A DNA stretch of 64,000 bases, from NCBI GenBank assembly GCA_964017045.1, contig OZ024799.1, forward strand, positions 27,601,596 to 27,665,595, written 5' to 3'. The DNA comes from Omphiscola glabra (Eukaryota; Mollusca; Gastropoda; Lymnaeidae). Below the pieces are notes generated by a model, which had not been told where the DNA came from, ran no database searches, and was given only the letters and a program-made list of their open reading frames with translations. Of the stretch, positions 53,020 to 64,000 are shown piece after piece (positions within the stretch are counted from its first letter, which is position 1; each line of letters opens with the position of its first letter). The position numbers and the translations under genes were made by a program.

Positions 53020-53720
53020 ACCCATATGAATTACCTGCTAGAAAGATATGCTCTTGGTTGCCTAAGTTTACCTGTATTTGTCTTGCTTTTATATGTATTG
53101 AGTCCAAGCTGAGGTGAAATGGTGGCTACATCTTTTGTCTTTTCCAGCACTTGTTGCTGGTTGAGGGACAGAAGGGCACTTCGGTCAGCAAAGTCAAGGT
53201 CATTCATTTGCTCCCATGCTGTCAACTGTATCATGTATCCCTTTCCTCTTTTTTGTAATGGATATTTTCATTATCTAGTCAGCTGGCAAGGATGAATAGA
53301 AAGTGGGACAAGAGACATCTGGCTCCTGTTTTCCATTTTTAAGTCATCTGTGAGTCTACCTTCGTGGACCACCCTGCATGTCATCTGTGAGTCTACCTTC
53401 GTGGACCACCCTGCATGTCATCTGTGAGTCTACCTTCGTGGACCGCCCTGCAATTCAATTCTTCAAAAGAACTCTGAATGATCCTTAGTTTTTATGGTAC
53501 CCCATAATGCCGGAGACATTTCCACAAGGCTGATTGCACAAGGCTGTCAAAGGGACTTTCTAAGTCGATAAAATTGAAATATAGTGGGATTTCCATTCGA
53601 TGGACTATTCTACAATGATTTGTAGTGTTGCAATTTGATATTTGCATAATCTATTTTGACTGTTGATCCCTTAGCTGCATGTTGACCTGGTCTGTCATTC
53701 TATTCAAAATAATTCTGATA
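53020..53720 (-). pseudogene. LINE reverse transcriptase pseudogene
   Basis: Reading the minus strand from 53720 downwards: RDQQ (about 53660-53671), NFIDLESPFDS (about 53540-53578), LWKCLRHYGVP then a stop codon, IIQSSFEEL, VHEGRLTDDMQ, then DLDFADRSALLSLNQQQV and ISPQLGLN (53031-53234). These are consecutive pieces of a non-LTR reverse transcriptase. The catalytic FADD is changed to FADR, there are stops and frame changes, and a 37-bp segment is tandemly triplicated inside. Non-functional. The LINE clade is not assigned. Confidence 0.85.
53343..53452. repeat. 37-bp triplication inside the LINE pseudogene
   Basis: Three copies of GTCATCTGTGAGTCTACCTT and following, starting at 53343, 53380 and 53417. 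The 37-bp period shifts frame at each copy, so it arose after, or caused, loss of coding. Confidence 0.93.
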
Positions 53721-55905
53721 CAGACCTCTGCCCTTGCATTTTACTGTCAAACATTTCTGTTTGACATGTAGCATTAATGATACTTAGCTTCTTTGACTGT
53801 GACAGTTAGCACCACAGAATAATGTGGCAGACACTATTTAGTTTTTGAACACATCAACTTAAGTTTCTAAACATAGAATAGAGCACTTCCTGTTCTGAAC
53901 ATTGAGGCTACATTGAATTTACTGAGATCTTCGAATATATGTTTTATTTTTTAATTTAAATTTATCTCTTGTTAATTATATCGCATTGCTTGCCGTAGAA
54001 GGCATCTGGCCAAAAAACGTCCAGTTTATTGTCTTGTCTTTTATTTTCAAGGCTAAACAAAGCTTGTCCCACTAATTATTTTGTTGAAGGGAGCCTCGTC
54101 CTGCTTTTCATTGTTTTACAACTAACATGTTTACCTTTCATTGTTTTACAACTAACATGTTTACTTTTCATTTTCAATTCCGATGTAACGAGACAAGAGC
54201 AGTTGGGTTGTTGTTTTGACCACAATCTTACGGGCAGGGGTGGGAGAAGGGGGTACGGAGGTGGTGGTACGCCCTTTGTTTAGATTGAGGGGTGGTATTT
54301 GAGGCCTAAGTCCAGATTTTTCGTGGAAGGGGGTGGCAAAAAAAATTTGCCCTCCCAAGGGTGACACGCCACTTTAGCTACGCCACTGCTCACGAGGCCT
54401 TACGCGATTACACTTTAAATCTACCAAACAGCGAGCGACGCTAAAGTCATTTGGCCGACTCGTCTTTATTTAGATAGCCGGGCGTTTCCGTATTTTTATA
54501 CCGCAGTGGTGGGTGGCAAAGTAATATGCAGGCGTACATTAACAAGGACGTTAAAACTGTAACTGAAAGTTTTTTGTCAGGTTGCGTATTTTTGTTAAAA
54601 ACGGGAAAGAATGACCTCCTGACAAAATTAATAACAGAATATTAAATGTAATGTAAGCTTCAGTATCTGTGTATGCGGAAAGGTGATTAAAGAAAAGTTT
54701 ATATTTTTGCCTCAGAACCATGAGATGCTAATGTTTTTTTTAAAAAAAAACGTTGACATTTGCAGTGGTCTCTAACAATTGAGAAAAAGGTGTGTCTTCA
54801 ATGTGGTAACGTATTCTAAGATGACTTCACTATTGATAATCATTTCCCATTTCTCCTATTCTCCCCAATCATTAAGCTGATGCTAAAGGGATTGTTGATT
54901 CAATTTCGATCAATTTCAAATTCAATGATTATTTAAATTTTTTATTGATTTTTTTTCTTATTTAAATTTTTTTTTTTTTCGAAAGCTGAAGAATATTTAG
55001 CGTCACCAAAAAGATGTATTAAATTTGAAATCTCATTAGTCTATATAATGTGAGAACCGCTGTGTGCTACCTGTTACATAACGAACGCTTGTTGCTATCT
55101 CTCTAATCTTGTGTTTGTTAACTTTTTGCAGACAGCCCGCCTGACTGGCATCTACTTTTGTTACTATTGGGTTACAAGGACACAACCATTTTGTCTACTC
55201 TTGTGTTACCCGCACGGGCAGGATGGGCGTCGGAGCAAGACTCGAAATCGGAATTTCCTATTGGAATCGATTTCTCAATAATCCGATGAGAAAATGTCGT
55301 ATTGGAGGGCGTAATAAACTAAACTTTTTTTATTTAAAAAAAAAATCAGACCTGTTTACCCTCAAACTCTTAAAAGCGTACACAATCATCACAAAATCTT
55401 TAAATACATTATCTTAATAGTAAAAAATTAACATACAGTATATATAATGTGTACACCTCAAAATCGTACACTGTACGCCAAAATCGTAAGAGTAAACAGG
55501 TCTGCTATATTATAACATCACAATCGATTCTTTTCAAATGGGTGATATAATAAATCCCGAAATCGAATAGACTCGTAAGATTCGTAATCGTGCATGTTTT
55601 TTTGAGACACCGCATATTCGGTTTCACTAATGTTCCAGACATGCCCCACCGATCACAGCCAAAGATTTCGCAAAAACAATAAACGGCCTGGGGGGGGGGG
55701 GGGATATTATGTGATACAAATTCAAAAATGTTTCGAATACATTCACGAGCGTGTCAGAACGGATTGTAGAGTTTTGATAAAAGGATTGGATGGATTGGAG
55801 AGTTTGGATCAACATAATTTTTCGGGTGCTGTCGGATAAATGGGATTTGTGGGTTTAAGGGTTGTAGGAGATCAAACACAGAGATCCCCGGCAAGATCGT
55901 TAAAG
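53721..55905. other. Unassigned AT-rich DNA; one orphan hAT end
   Basis: A 28-bp duplication (CATTGTTTTACAACTAACAT) lies at 54110-54168. At 54378-54389 TACGCCACTG ends a G-rich segment and matches hAT CAGTGGCGTA ends, but the other end is not found. G-run near 55690. No gene is seen. Confidence 0.4.
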
Positions 55906-55907
55906 TG

Positions 55908-56354
55908 GTGTGATAGACACGCTCTGTCGGTGATCATCAGTGGAAAGTGGAAGTTATCGTGTTGGTCAAATTGGTGTGATAGTCACGCTCTGTCGGTGAT
56001 CATCAGTGGAAAGTGGAAGTTATCGTGTTGGTCAAATTGGTGTGATAGTCACGCTGTGTCGGGGATCATCATTGGAAAGCGGAAGTTATCGTGTTGGTCA
56101 AATTGGTGTGATAGTCACGCTGTGTCGGGGATCATCATTGGAAAGCGGAAGTTATCGTGTTGGTCAAATTGGTGTGATAGTCGCGCTGTGTCGGTGATCA
56201 TTAATGGAAAGCGAAAGTTATCGTGTTGGTCAAATTGGTGTGATAGTCGCGCTGTTTCGGTGATCATCATTGGAAAGTGGAAGTTATCGTGTTGGTCAAA
56301 GTGGTGTGATAGTAGCGCTGTGTCGGTGATCATCAATGGAGAGTGGAAGTCCTG
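55908..56354. repeat. 66-bp tandem array (7 copies)
   Basis: Starts of GTGTGATAG are exactly 66 bp apart (55908, 55974, 56040, 56106, 56172, 56238 and 56304). Since 66 is 22 codons, a + frame of 171 codons (55840-56355) stays open, with a 22-residue repeat (GKWKLSCWSNWCDS.A.S.I). Minus frames are also open. Differences between copies fall at all codon positions by eye. A coding role is not supported. Confidence 0.94.
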
Positions 56355-56489
56355 ATCAATGGGACTGGTATTTGTGATTCAGAAGTTCTAAAATCATGCG
56401 ATTAGCAAACACTTTGGTCGTTGTGTTCTTGTCAACTTCCTCAGGTTTATATGTTACCCTCTGTTTCCTTTTTGTTCTCCTTTCGCAAT

Positions 56490-56912
56490 CAGCTGATAGT
56501 CTTTCTAGTATCATCCCATGGTTTGTGGTGTAGTTTCTGTATGTCTCAACCAGCTGATAGTCTTTCTAGTATCATCCCATGGTTTGTGGTGTAGTTTCTG
56601 TATGTCTCAACCAGCTGATAGTCTTCTCGGTAATCATCCCATATTTTGTGGTGTAGTTTCTGTATGTCTCAACCAGCTGATAGTCTTCTCGGTAATCATC
56701 CCATGGTTTCTGGTGTAGTTTCTGTATGTCTCAACCAGCTGATAGTCTTCTCGGTAATCATCCCATATTTTGTTGTGTAGTTTCTGTATGTCTCAAGCAG
56801 CTGATAGTCTTCTCGTTAATCATCCCATGGTTTGTGGTGTAGTTTCTGTATGTCTCAACCAGCTGATAGTCTTCTCGTTAATCATCCCATGGTTTGTTGT
56901 GTAGTTTCTGGT
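56490..56912. repeat. ~61-bp tandem array (7 copies)
   Basis: Units run from CAGCTGATAGTCTTCTCGGT through ATCATCCCATGGTTTGTGG and GTAGTTTCTGTATGTCTCAA. The first copies are 61 bp apart. Confidence 0.94.
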
Positions 56913-57234
56913 TTTACTATAACATTTAATGAACACACGTCTTGAAATAATTAAAAGATGCTCCTGCTTGGTTCTTATTATATTTGTTCAATGGAGGTGT
57001 TTATTTAATTTTGTTTATAGTATGTGTTGAGAACTGCATTGTTGTGTTGCTGATCGTGAGAGTGTTTTGTGAGTTGTAAGTCGTGAGGTCAGAGCGTGAA
57101 GTTGGTTCGTCGTGTTGAGCTTTTAGTGTATGCTGGGTGTTCGTCTGGTGATATAAAATGGCAGTAAGCTTTTATATCGGAGGAGAGAAGCGAGATGATC
57201 CGAGAATCGTGAGAGTCGAGAGACCAGAGAAGAC

Positions 57235-57448
57235 CGTTAGTTTAGTCAAGAGTCGATTAGTGAGATAGACCAGAGCAGAGCGTAGTCAAGAGTCGAGTAG
57301 TGAGAGAGACCAGAGAAGATCGTTAGTGTAGTCAAGAGTCGAGTAGTGAGAGAGACCAGAGAAGATCGTTAGTGTAGTCAAGAGTCGAGTAGTGAGAGAG
57401 ACCAGAGAAGATCGTTAGTGTAGTCAAGAGTCGAGTAGTGAGAGAGAT
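57235..57448. repeat. 46-bp tandem array
   Basis: About five copies of AGTCAAGAGTCGAGTAGTGA followed by GAGAGACCAGAGAAGATCG. The last three are nearly identical. Confidence 0.93.
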
Positions 57449-57859
57449 AGTAGTTTTGTTAGATTCGCTGTAGGGCTTGCTGACTGAGGATACTGTGTTC
57501 CTGCAAGATGTATTTGTGTAACAAGTAAATTTTTGTTTAGTATATATGGAAATAAATACAGAATTTACAATGAACTCTTCAGTGGTTGAGTTACTTAACC
57601 AAGAGAGAGAGAGACGAGAATGAATCAAGCAGGTCTGACATAAGGTTAGACTCAAATCTGTGATACTAGACAACAAAGGAAGTCTGTAGAAGAATGAAAA
57701 TATATTTATGAAAGAAGATTATGCTAAGGGTTTTTCTATTTGATGAAGACACTTTGATACATGTTTTAGAATCATTGCTTTGATAACTAGAATAATTAGC
57801 TACCTTTAAAATGTCTAAATTTAGGAATAATGCTTGGAAATTTTCGAAATGAATTGTAG

Positions 57860-58245
57860 TATGGAATCCTGGGAACAGTCAAGTATGGAAACCTGGGAAC
57901 ACTTAAGTATGAAATCCTTGGATCACTAAAGTATGGAATCCTTGCAACACCCAAGTATGGAATCAAGGCAACACCCAAGTATGGAATCCTGGGAACACCC
58001 AAGTATTGAATCCTAGGAACACCCAAGTATGGAATCAAGGCAACACCCAAGTATGGAATCCTTGCAACACCCAAGTATGGAATCAAGGCAACACCCAAGT
58101 ATGGAATCCTTGCAACACCCAAGTATGGAATCAAGGCAACACCCAAGTATGGAATCAAGGCAACACCCAAGTATGGAATCAAGGCAACACACAAGTATGG
58201 AATCAATGCAACACCCAAGTATGGAATCAAGGCAACACCCAAATC
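57860..58245. repeat. 24-bp minisatellite
   Basis: About sixteen copies of CAACACCCAAGTATGGAATC plus AAGG or CTTG. The 24-bp period keeps frames open on both strands (148 codons on -). Confidence 0.95.
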
Positions 58246-58611
58246 GTTTTATGAAACGTTTATTAATTAATACTGTTGTTGGTTTTTTTAAATGCTCAAA
58301 GTCGTTAGCAAATAACCAGGGTCTCAATACAGAAGAGCATAAAAAACGTGTATAACTTATGCACAAAGCACCGTCTTCAAAGGGAATGACTTAGCATGTG
58401 GCCGATTGGTCTTAAGGCATAGAGAAATCAGGAAATTACTTTTATTTCCTGATTGGCTGACGGAACGCTTATCTAACACAGTATATAGCTTTCATAATAT
58501 AGTCAGATGCCTCTTCGACCAAATATCCTATATACGATATAGAATATCATCCATTCGTCATATCTACTAAATGTTATATCTATAAAATGTCAAATAATAC
58601 TAAACTACTCT

Positions 58612-58840
58612 GTTCAAATGTCATATCGACCAAAATATGCCGACCGAAAATCTTATGTGACACATTGTGATATGAACAAACATCCTATCGAACTCATCTA
58701 ATGACGACGAAATGTCATATCGACCAAAATATGCCGAGCGATAGTCTTATGTGACACATTGTGATATGAACGAACATCCTATCGAACTCATCTAATGACG
58801 ACGAAATGTCACATTGACCAAAAATACACCAACCAAATGT
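58612..58840. repeat. ~94-bp tandem duplication
   Basis: AAATGTCATATCGACCAAAA recurs at about 58617 and 58711, with a diverged third start at 58804. A wider scatter of CATATCGACCAAA words runs from 58500 to 58920. Confidence 0.85.
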
Positions 58841-59038
58841 CGTAATGGTAGTATAGCATTTTCTATTAGCTAAAAGTCATATCGACCAAATATCATATTG
58901 CAGATATACGCCGACCAATAACCATATGTAAATAGTTATGGAATGGTTGAAGCAAATACGCAATTGTTTATTTTTATTCAATTAATGTAAATTAATTAAT
59001 TTTTAAGTTCATTATTATGTTTGTTAAATTGTATGTAC

Positions 59039-59106
59039 AGCGTGGTGAGCCCAGCCCTAGGCTGGGGTACCACGCTATAGAAAACTACCAATAATAATAA
59101 TAATAA
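59039..59106. other. Strong hairpin followed by (AAT)n
   Basis: AGCGTGGT at 59039 pairs perfectly with ACCACGCT (ending 59076), and CCCAGCC pairs with GGCTGGG inside. An (AAT)n run follows at 59089-59106. A 3' hairpin with a short-repeat tail resembles the end of a LINE or SINE, but no body is recognised. Confidence 0.6.
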
Positions 59107-59827
59107 CATCAGCGTATTGTCAATATAGAAAGTGATCTGCACGCATGTTTTGCTTTCGTCATCGTGTTTCAATTTAGAGACGCGAAACATGTGCACGCGT
59201 GGTACTGTCGTCATCGTGACCTCGCTCTTGATGTTGGGTGTACAGCGCTCGCAACTAATTGCTTCATTTACTCGCTGTGAAAGTAACCCATCCAGCGAGG
59301 ATGTACGGGGATCAAAAGTTGTGCCAAAACTGTTAATTATTTGAACAACTTCTACTAGCCTAAGGGCTTGCATACGTGGAGATGAGTTAGCGACTTACGT
59401 GCATATACGGAGCATGTTGTGAGTAAAAATAAAGAGTAAATGTAGGTAACCGATCGGCAAATTTTTATTAGTTGGTTAACTAAATTAATAAACTACAAAA
59501 ATGTAAACTCAATACAGCAGGCAGGGACATCATTTGGGTAGGGTAGAATGGGGCATTTGCCCCCCACAAATTTCGTTACAAATTAATTTTGAAACTTAAA
59601 TCTTCAGAACGAAACAAATAAAAATAAATATTTCAAATAACCATATTTAGCTCTGAAGCCACATTGTTTGTAACTGTGTCATGTATTTAATAAGTGTATC
59701 TTGTAACGAAAAAACTACACGCATTAAGATCGTGTCTTTTAAAATGAGATGTGAATACATTTTTTATTTCCGGTGAAGCACGGGACATTGTTAGGGAGCT
59801 ATTTGTCCTAAATTTATCCTTATCCCA

Positions 59828-60182
59828 AGACGTCCCTCCACCTAATCCCGAGACTTACCTCCCCCTAATCCCGAGACTTACCTCCCCCTAATCCCGAGAC
59901 TTACCCCTCCTTAATCCCGATACTTCCCTCCCCCTAATCCCGAGACGTACCTTCCCTTAATCCCGAGACTTTCCCCCTTAATCCCGAGACTTACCTCCCC
60001 TTAATCCCGAGACTTCCCTCCCCCTAATCCCGAGACGTACCTTCCCTTAATCCCGAGACTTACCCCCCTAATCACGAGACTTACCTCCCCTTAATCCCGA
60101 GACTTCCCTCCCCCTAATCCCGAGACGTACCTCCCCTTAATCCCGAGATTTACCCTCCCTAATCCCGAGACTTACCTACCCT
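59828..60182. repeat. ~22-bp C-rich minisatellite
   Basis: About sixteen copies of TAATCCCGAGACTTACCTCC plus CC, with variants CTTCCCTCCC and CGTACCTTCC that themselves recur in order (about 59930-60030 and 60010-60110). Confidence 0.93.
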
Positions 60183-60354
60183 GGGCAGTGGTGGAGTCGG
60201 TTGGGCCTGGGTCAACACTTTCTTAATTGGACAGATTAAAGACATGAATTTTTTTAATGCGTGTCATTGTATGAACCTACATGGAGTCTTTTGTTTACGA
60301 GGGAATATTACGATATTTGCAGAAAGGCATGTCAAATCGTCCTTCAATTGGCCT

Positions 60355-60544
60355 CAGTGGCGTAGCTATGGATGGGAAGCCCGATACGAGCAAAGATTTT
60401 TGCCACACAGCTTCCACGAGAAGAAAAAAAAACTTTGCAGAGGAATTTGCAGTTGCACAAAAATTCTGCCATCCTATATAAAAAAAGTACCATTCAGTGC
60501 GAACCGTCCCCTCCGACCCCCACCCACTCCCTAGTACGCCACTG
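60355..60544. mobile_element. Candidate hAT MITE (CAGTGGCGTAG family)
   Basis: 190 bp from CAGTGGCGTAGCTATGG to CTAGTACGCCACTG. The inverted ends match the family seen at 8858 and 15270. The flanking octamers (ATTGGCCT and CTAATCTT) do not match, so the insertion is old or rearranged. Confidence 0.6.
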
Positions 60545-61920
60545 CTAATCTTTTTTTTCTACTATGATTTTATCAAAATATTTTATTTAAAAAAAAAAAA
60601 GTTAACGAAAGAGCTTTTCACACAAAACAGAACAGATTTGTTTAAAAATTTTTTTTATTTTTTTTAAATTTATATAGTGCCAATTGATAATCGGATTTTT
60701 TTGCTTTATTAAATGTGTTTAGTGCTAAATATTATGCTATAATTTGTGCTACATCCGATGCTTTAGCTCTATATCTGGTGCTGTAACTAGTGCTATATAT
60801 GGTGCTAAATTTAGTTCTATACCTTTAAGAAACTATTTAGTTTCAAATTTAGCACTCTAATGAATTATTATTTGAGTTTAGTTGTTGTTTTTTTTCATTT
60901 TAATAATATAATTTTATTAATATAGTTGTTTTCGCTTGTACAGGATGGAACACGCAAATTTTGGACATATAACTAAAATTTGATAGAATGTGCTGTCATG
61001 GGCAACGAGTCTATGTGCCAAGTTTCATTTCGAGAGCTTGACTGAAAGTGGGTCAGGTAGCCGTACGATAATTTTGCCTTAAACACAGGAACACACGAAC
61101 AGAAGCCAATTTAACATTAAAGATTTTAAAAGACTTGAGGTTCCGCCGGTATCGTTCAAATTTCCCTCAATAAAATCAGGAGAGAAGAAGTTTATGAAAT
61201 AACAAAAACTTAAAGGCGTTTTATAGTTTTTACATTGAACAAAAGAATATTTTCGTTTTTTCCCTGGCAGGTGATAAAAAGTTTAGGAGAAAAAAAAGGG
61301 TTGGGGTAGCAAATTTTGGAGCCACCCCCGGGCTGGCCATGATTTCCCGGCCACCCCATTCCATGAAAACAAACTCTGCAGATGACCGAATATCCGCAAC
61401 TCAATATGAAAAAAAAACGATTGCCAGCCCGATTGGTCTGTGTATTTTCCTACGTCACTTGGTGGGGTCTATTAGAACATACAATATAACATATTACTAG
61501 GTGCTATTTCATCATTGATTTTCAAGGTGTATGTAAACCTAACAAATTTTTCTGTCTATTTATATTAGAAAAAATCATGAAGTACATATGAGATAGGATT
61601 TAGCAAAACTTTGGGAGAAAAAAAAAATTCCCAATTGTTAATTGACCTTTGACTGATATAAAATGACTGTTTTAAAACTTACAATGGCACTTCGCATTGA
61701 CTGTACTAAAGTGTTATAAAAAAAATAAAGGGAAATAAACCGATATATATTTGTTGTTTTGTGAGAACATTATGTTTATCTCCCTTTACTTTTAATTACC
61801 TAAAACTGGAACATTTTCATAGCAGTCCCAATTAAACTTGGACGTTTCGTTAGATCCGTGAGCTGCGTGGAGAAGAGAGCGGCTGCAGCTTTGATTTCAG
61901 GACCTATCCATATATGAAAG
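60545..61920. other. Mostly unassigned AT-rich DNA; one dispersed repeat
   Basis: 60945-61130 is a copy of the dispersed repeat also present at 42945-43145 (AAATTTGATAGAATGTG, CTATGTGCCAAGTTTCATTT, GAACACACGAACAGAAGCCA). A diverged run of GTGCTAAAT and GTGCTATAT words lies at 60718-60860. No gene is seen. Confidence 0.45.
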
Positions 61921-61924
61921 CATC

Positions 61925-62085
61925 GGATTTAGCTCCTTTGGTACTGAGAGATGCAAGGCTCTTTGACTTTGTTTCTGTGGTACAGAGAGATGCACGGAGG
62001 CTATTTGATTTAGTTCCTTTGGTACAGAGAGATGCAAGGCTCTTTGACTTAGTCCCTTTGGTACAGAGAGATGCAAGGCTCTTTG
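61925..62085. repeat. ~39-bp tandem array (4 copies)
   Basis: Four units with CCTTTGGTACAGAGAGATGC and AAGGCTCTTTGACTTAG, 39-42 bp apart. Confidence 0.9.
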
Positions 62086-62864
62086 TTCAGTGGAAAACGA
62101 CCAACTAGTTTGTATGCGCGTGTGGTCAGCAAACGTCCGTTACAATTGTCCTAAAGGACTTGTCCGTCACATTCTGTTAGAACTTTAGGATGTCCGTTTT
62201 AAAAGAGACATGTTACACAAGGAAATACAATAGGTAATCTAAGTGATTTCTTCGCGCTGGCTTAAAAACTCTTATGGTCATAATCATGAGAAATTCAGAG
62301 CCGATGAGAATGTCAGATACAATAAACCAACATTGTTAATCACGTGACCTAAGACAATTAGATATATGCAAAGAAACATAGTCATGCCGGCATGAGTTTG
62401 TTTTATTTAGCTACATAAGCTTTACATTTATATTTTATGTTAAAAATGTTTTGCTAAAATATTTTGCATGTCCATAAAAAATGCGCACATCTATAATGTG
62501 TGTACGTAATTTGCTCATTTTTTTTTTTTATTGTTTATAAATTAATTAATTTTAAAAATGAATTTGGCAACACTGTTCGTGATAATAATTAAATGTGAAT
62601 AATAAGAATGTATCAAATAAAACTCGTCCAGATACTAAGTTATTGGATCAACATTCCCTTATTGAAACTTAAATAACAGACTTTACGACATTTTAAAACA
62701 AAAACACATCGGCAAACACATAGACTTCCAAGAACATAGCATGAAATATGAATGCGATATAACATTCATCAAGTAACTTCATGAATATTATGCAACTGTT
62801 GAATCTAGTTTTACAAAACCAACTGTTAGGCAGTTATTATTCGGTTGAATAGGTTGCTTTTGTT
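62086..62864. other. Unassigned AT-rich DNA
   Basis: Nothing recognised. It could be the 3' side of the candidate exon that follows on the minus strand. Confidence 0.35.
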
Positions 62865-63287
62865 TTATCCGTTCTTGGTGGGCATTGCAACAGTTTCTTC
62901 TTCTATATTTCTATATTTTGAGGGCCCACGATCAATGAATTGATCATTCTGGCTCCTATGTTTCAGAGGGGTTCGTGATGTTGCTGTGCGTGGTTCTGAA
63001 GTGGGATAATTCCCTGGTTGCAAGGGTAACTCAGCAATGGTGTTATGAACTGGGGGTTGGAAGGCAGGAGACATAGACGCAATTGTGTCAAGTGTAGTCG
63101 CCTCTACTGTTGCTTTAGGAAGCCAAAGCACACATAACGAGAAAGCCTTCCTCATTCCGATAGATTTCTTTGTTGTATTTTTTGGGGGTTTGTTTTTGCC
63201 TCGTTTTTCTACTGATGTGTCCTTGTCATCAGATAGTACACAACGTAAGTCACCCAAACCAATAACAACATCAAGATATGTCGGCAA
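62865..63287 (-). CDS. Candidate 3'-terminal coding exon (weak)
   Basis: A minus-strand open frame of 140 codons ending at TAA (62865-62867). The last ~80 codons are non-repetitive and look like a disordered cytoplasmic tail rich in Pro, Thr, Ser, Arg and Asn (PLQPGNYPTSEPRTATSRTP, then DRGPSKYRNIEEE). Two plausible splice acceptors precede it on the minus strand: TTCCTAAAGCAACAG (about 63110) and CTGCCTTCCAACCCCCAG (about 63050). The true exon may therefore begin inside the frame. No family is recognised. It is the best host-exon candidate here, but a chance frame remains possible. Confidence 0.28.
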   Translation of the reverse strand: MPTYLDVVIGLGDLRCVLSDDKDTSVEKRGKNKPPKNTTKKSIGMRKAFSLCVLWLPKATVEATTLDTIASMSPAFQPPVHNTIAELPLQPGNYPTSEPRTATSRTPLKHRSQNDQFIDRGPSKYRNIEEETVAMPTKNG

Positions 63288-64000
63288 CCTTGATTATTTG
63301 CAAGCGAGGTTAATGTTGTTGTAGTCCCCAACAATTAATTGCTTTGGTGATAAAGTACATTGCAGTGGCGTCTATTAACCTTCACTCCGAATGGTGGAAG
63401 CAACTCCGTCTCGCACCCACACCCCAGACCTTGGGCTTGGTAAGTTATGTGTGTGGGTAATGCCCCACGTGGTTTTGATGTTTTAATTCGGGAGATCACT
63501 AAGAATGTTTGAGATGCAAACATTTATCGCCTAAACATTTGTTAGCAAATTAGTGTACATTAATTTTAAAATATTGATTGAGTTATAAAAGTTTACAATT
63601 TTTCTAAAAGCTCAACAATTCTTCACATTTTACGCAAATCAAATTAACAAATACTGTGATTATTTTTTTTTAAATCCAGTTTAATAAGCCTATAATTTTT
63701 AAAATTCTAGTTTAAATCTTAGATGTTGTAGTTTCATAGAGCTGCTGGGTAGTCATGTGGCCGAAACGCGCGTCGTTCCTTTCTAGAGGGTTAGTTTGCA
63801 ATTCGCAGCCTAAGCTTGACTATTTAAATTACACTATTTTCGTCTCCTAACAACTCTCAAACCCCATTTAAAAAAATATAATAAACCTAATAGAGTATTT
63901 GAATTGCTTTCTTTCCAATATTAATTTTGTTACCTGGAGAAATTCTAAAGCAAACGGGGTAGGGGGTAGGGGGGTATTCCTCTACCTAACTCATGTTTGA
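63288..64000. other. Unassigned AT-rich DNA
   Basis: No gene or family is recognised. A GC-richer segment at about 63750-63780 (TGGCCGAAACGCGCGTCG) stands out but is not assigned. Confidence 0.35.

Noticed and set aside
57796..58366. Open frames of 82-148 codons on both strands
   Set aside because: All are produced by the 24-bp minisatellite at 57860-58245.
1..64000. tRNA, rRNA or other structured RNA genes
   Set aside because: No cloverleaf with A and B boxes or rRNA core sequence could be recognised by eye. A covariance-model search would be needed to exclude them.

Overview
The window looks like non-coding, repeat-rich genomic DNA from an invertebrate animal. It is AT-rich and crowded with homopolymer runs, microsatellites, minisatellites and transposable-element (TE) remnants, and no multi-exon host gene can be recognised. 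Three copies of a SPIN-like hAT miniature element and a molluscan-style repeat background suggest a gastropod, perhaps a freshwater pulmonate. This host assignment is inference: SPIN has been reported from the pond snail Lymnaea.

The one intact-looking genetic unit is a 6.58 kb LTR retrotransposon at 28935-35514. It has two 595-bp LTRs that differ at only six positions by hand count, a 4-bp target duplication (CCAT), a TATA box, a primer-binding-site candidate and a polypurine tract. Its two long reading frames read gag - protease - integrase - reverse transcriptase - RNase H. Integrase lies BEFORE reverse transcriptase in a Ty3/gypsy-type element, which is the arrangement of the Gmr1-like group. 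Its gag carries a SCAN-like capsid region, also a Gmr1 trait. A frame break near 32221-32238 splits the integrase zinc finger. The element sits inside an older repeat, and a second copy of that repeat at 35961-35980 preserves the uninterrupted target site.

Layout. 1-6300: unremarkable DNA with minisatellites (15, ~22, ~37, 33 and 18 bp). 6300-9100: a LINE 3' fragment, a SPIN-like MITE and a hAT MITE inside a pyrimidine-rich array. 9300-11220: a reverse-oriented copy of the repeat family that hosts the retrotransposon, with a 1-kb GGATCC-rich array. 14030-18517: a three-level nest (outer hAT-like element, inner hAT with a dead transposase, innermost foldback element). 18735-19090: a polypyrimidine tract. 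21928-23490: a 26-bp minisatellite with a 182-bp higher-order repeat. 25385-25925: a ~63-bp array. 26211-26660: a hAT-MITE-like piece holding a LINE 3' end. 28651-41834: tandem copies of an unclassified dispersed repeat, interrupted by the Gmr1-like element and by a LINE fragment with a 13-bp target duplication. 41835-64000: further minisatellites, two more SPIN-like MITEs, a TA-flanked foldback element, a LINE reverse-transcriptase pseudogene on the minus strand, and three weak candidates for host exons.

The only genes that plausibly work together are the two reading frames of the Gmr1-like element with its cis signals. Everything else is passive, decayed or structural. Identities and counts were made by eye, and family names come from remembered family features rather than database searches.
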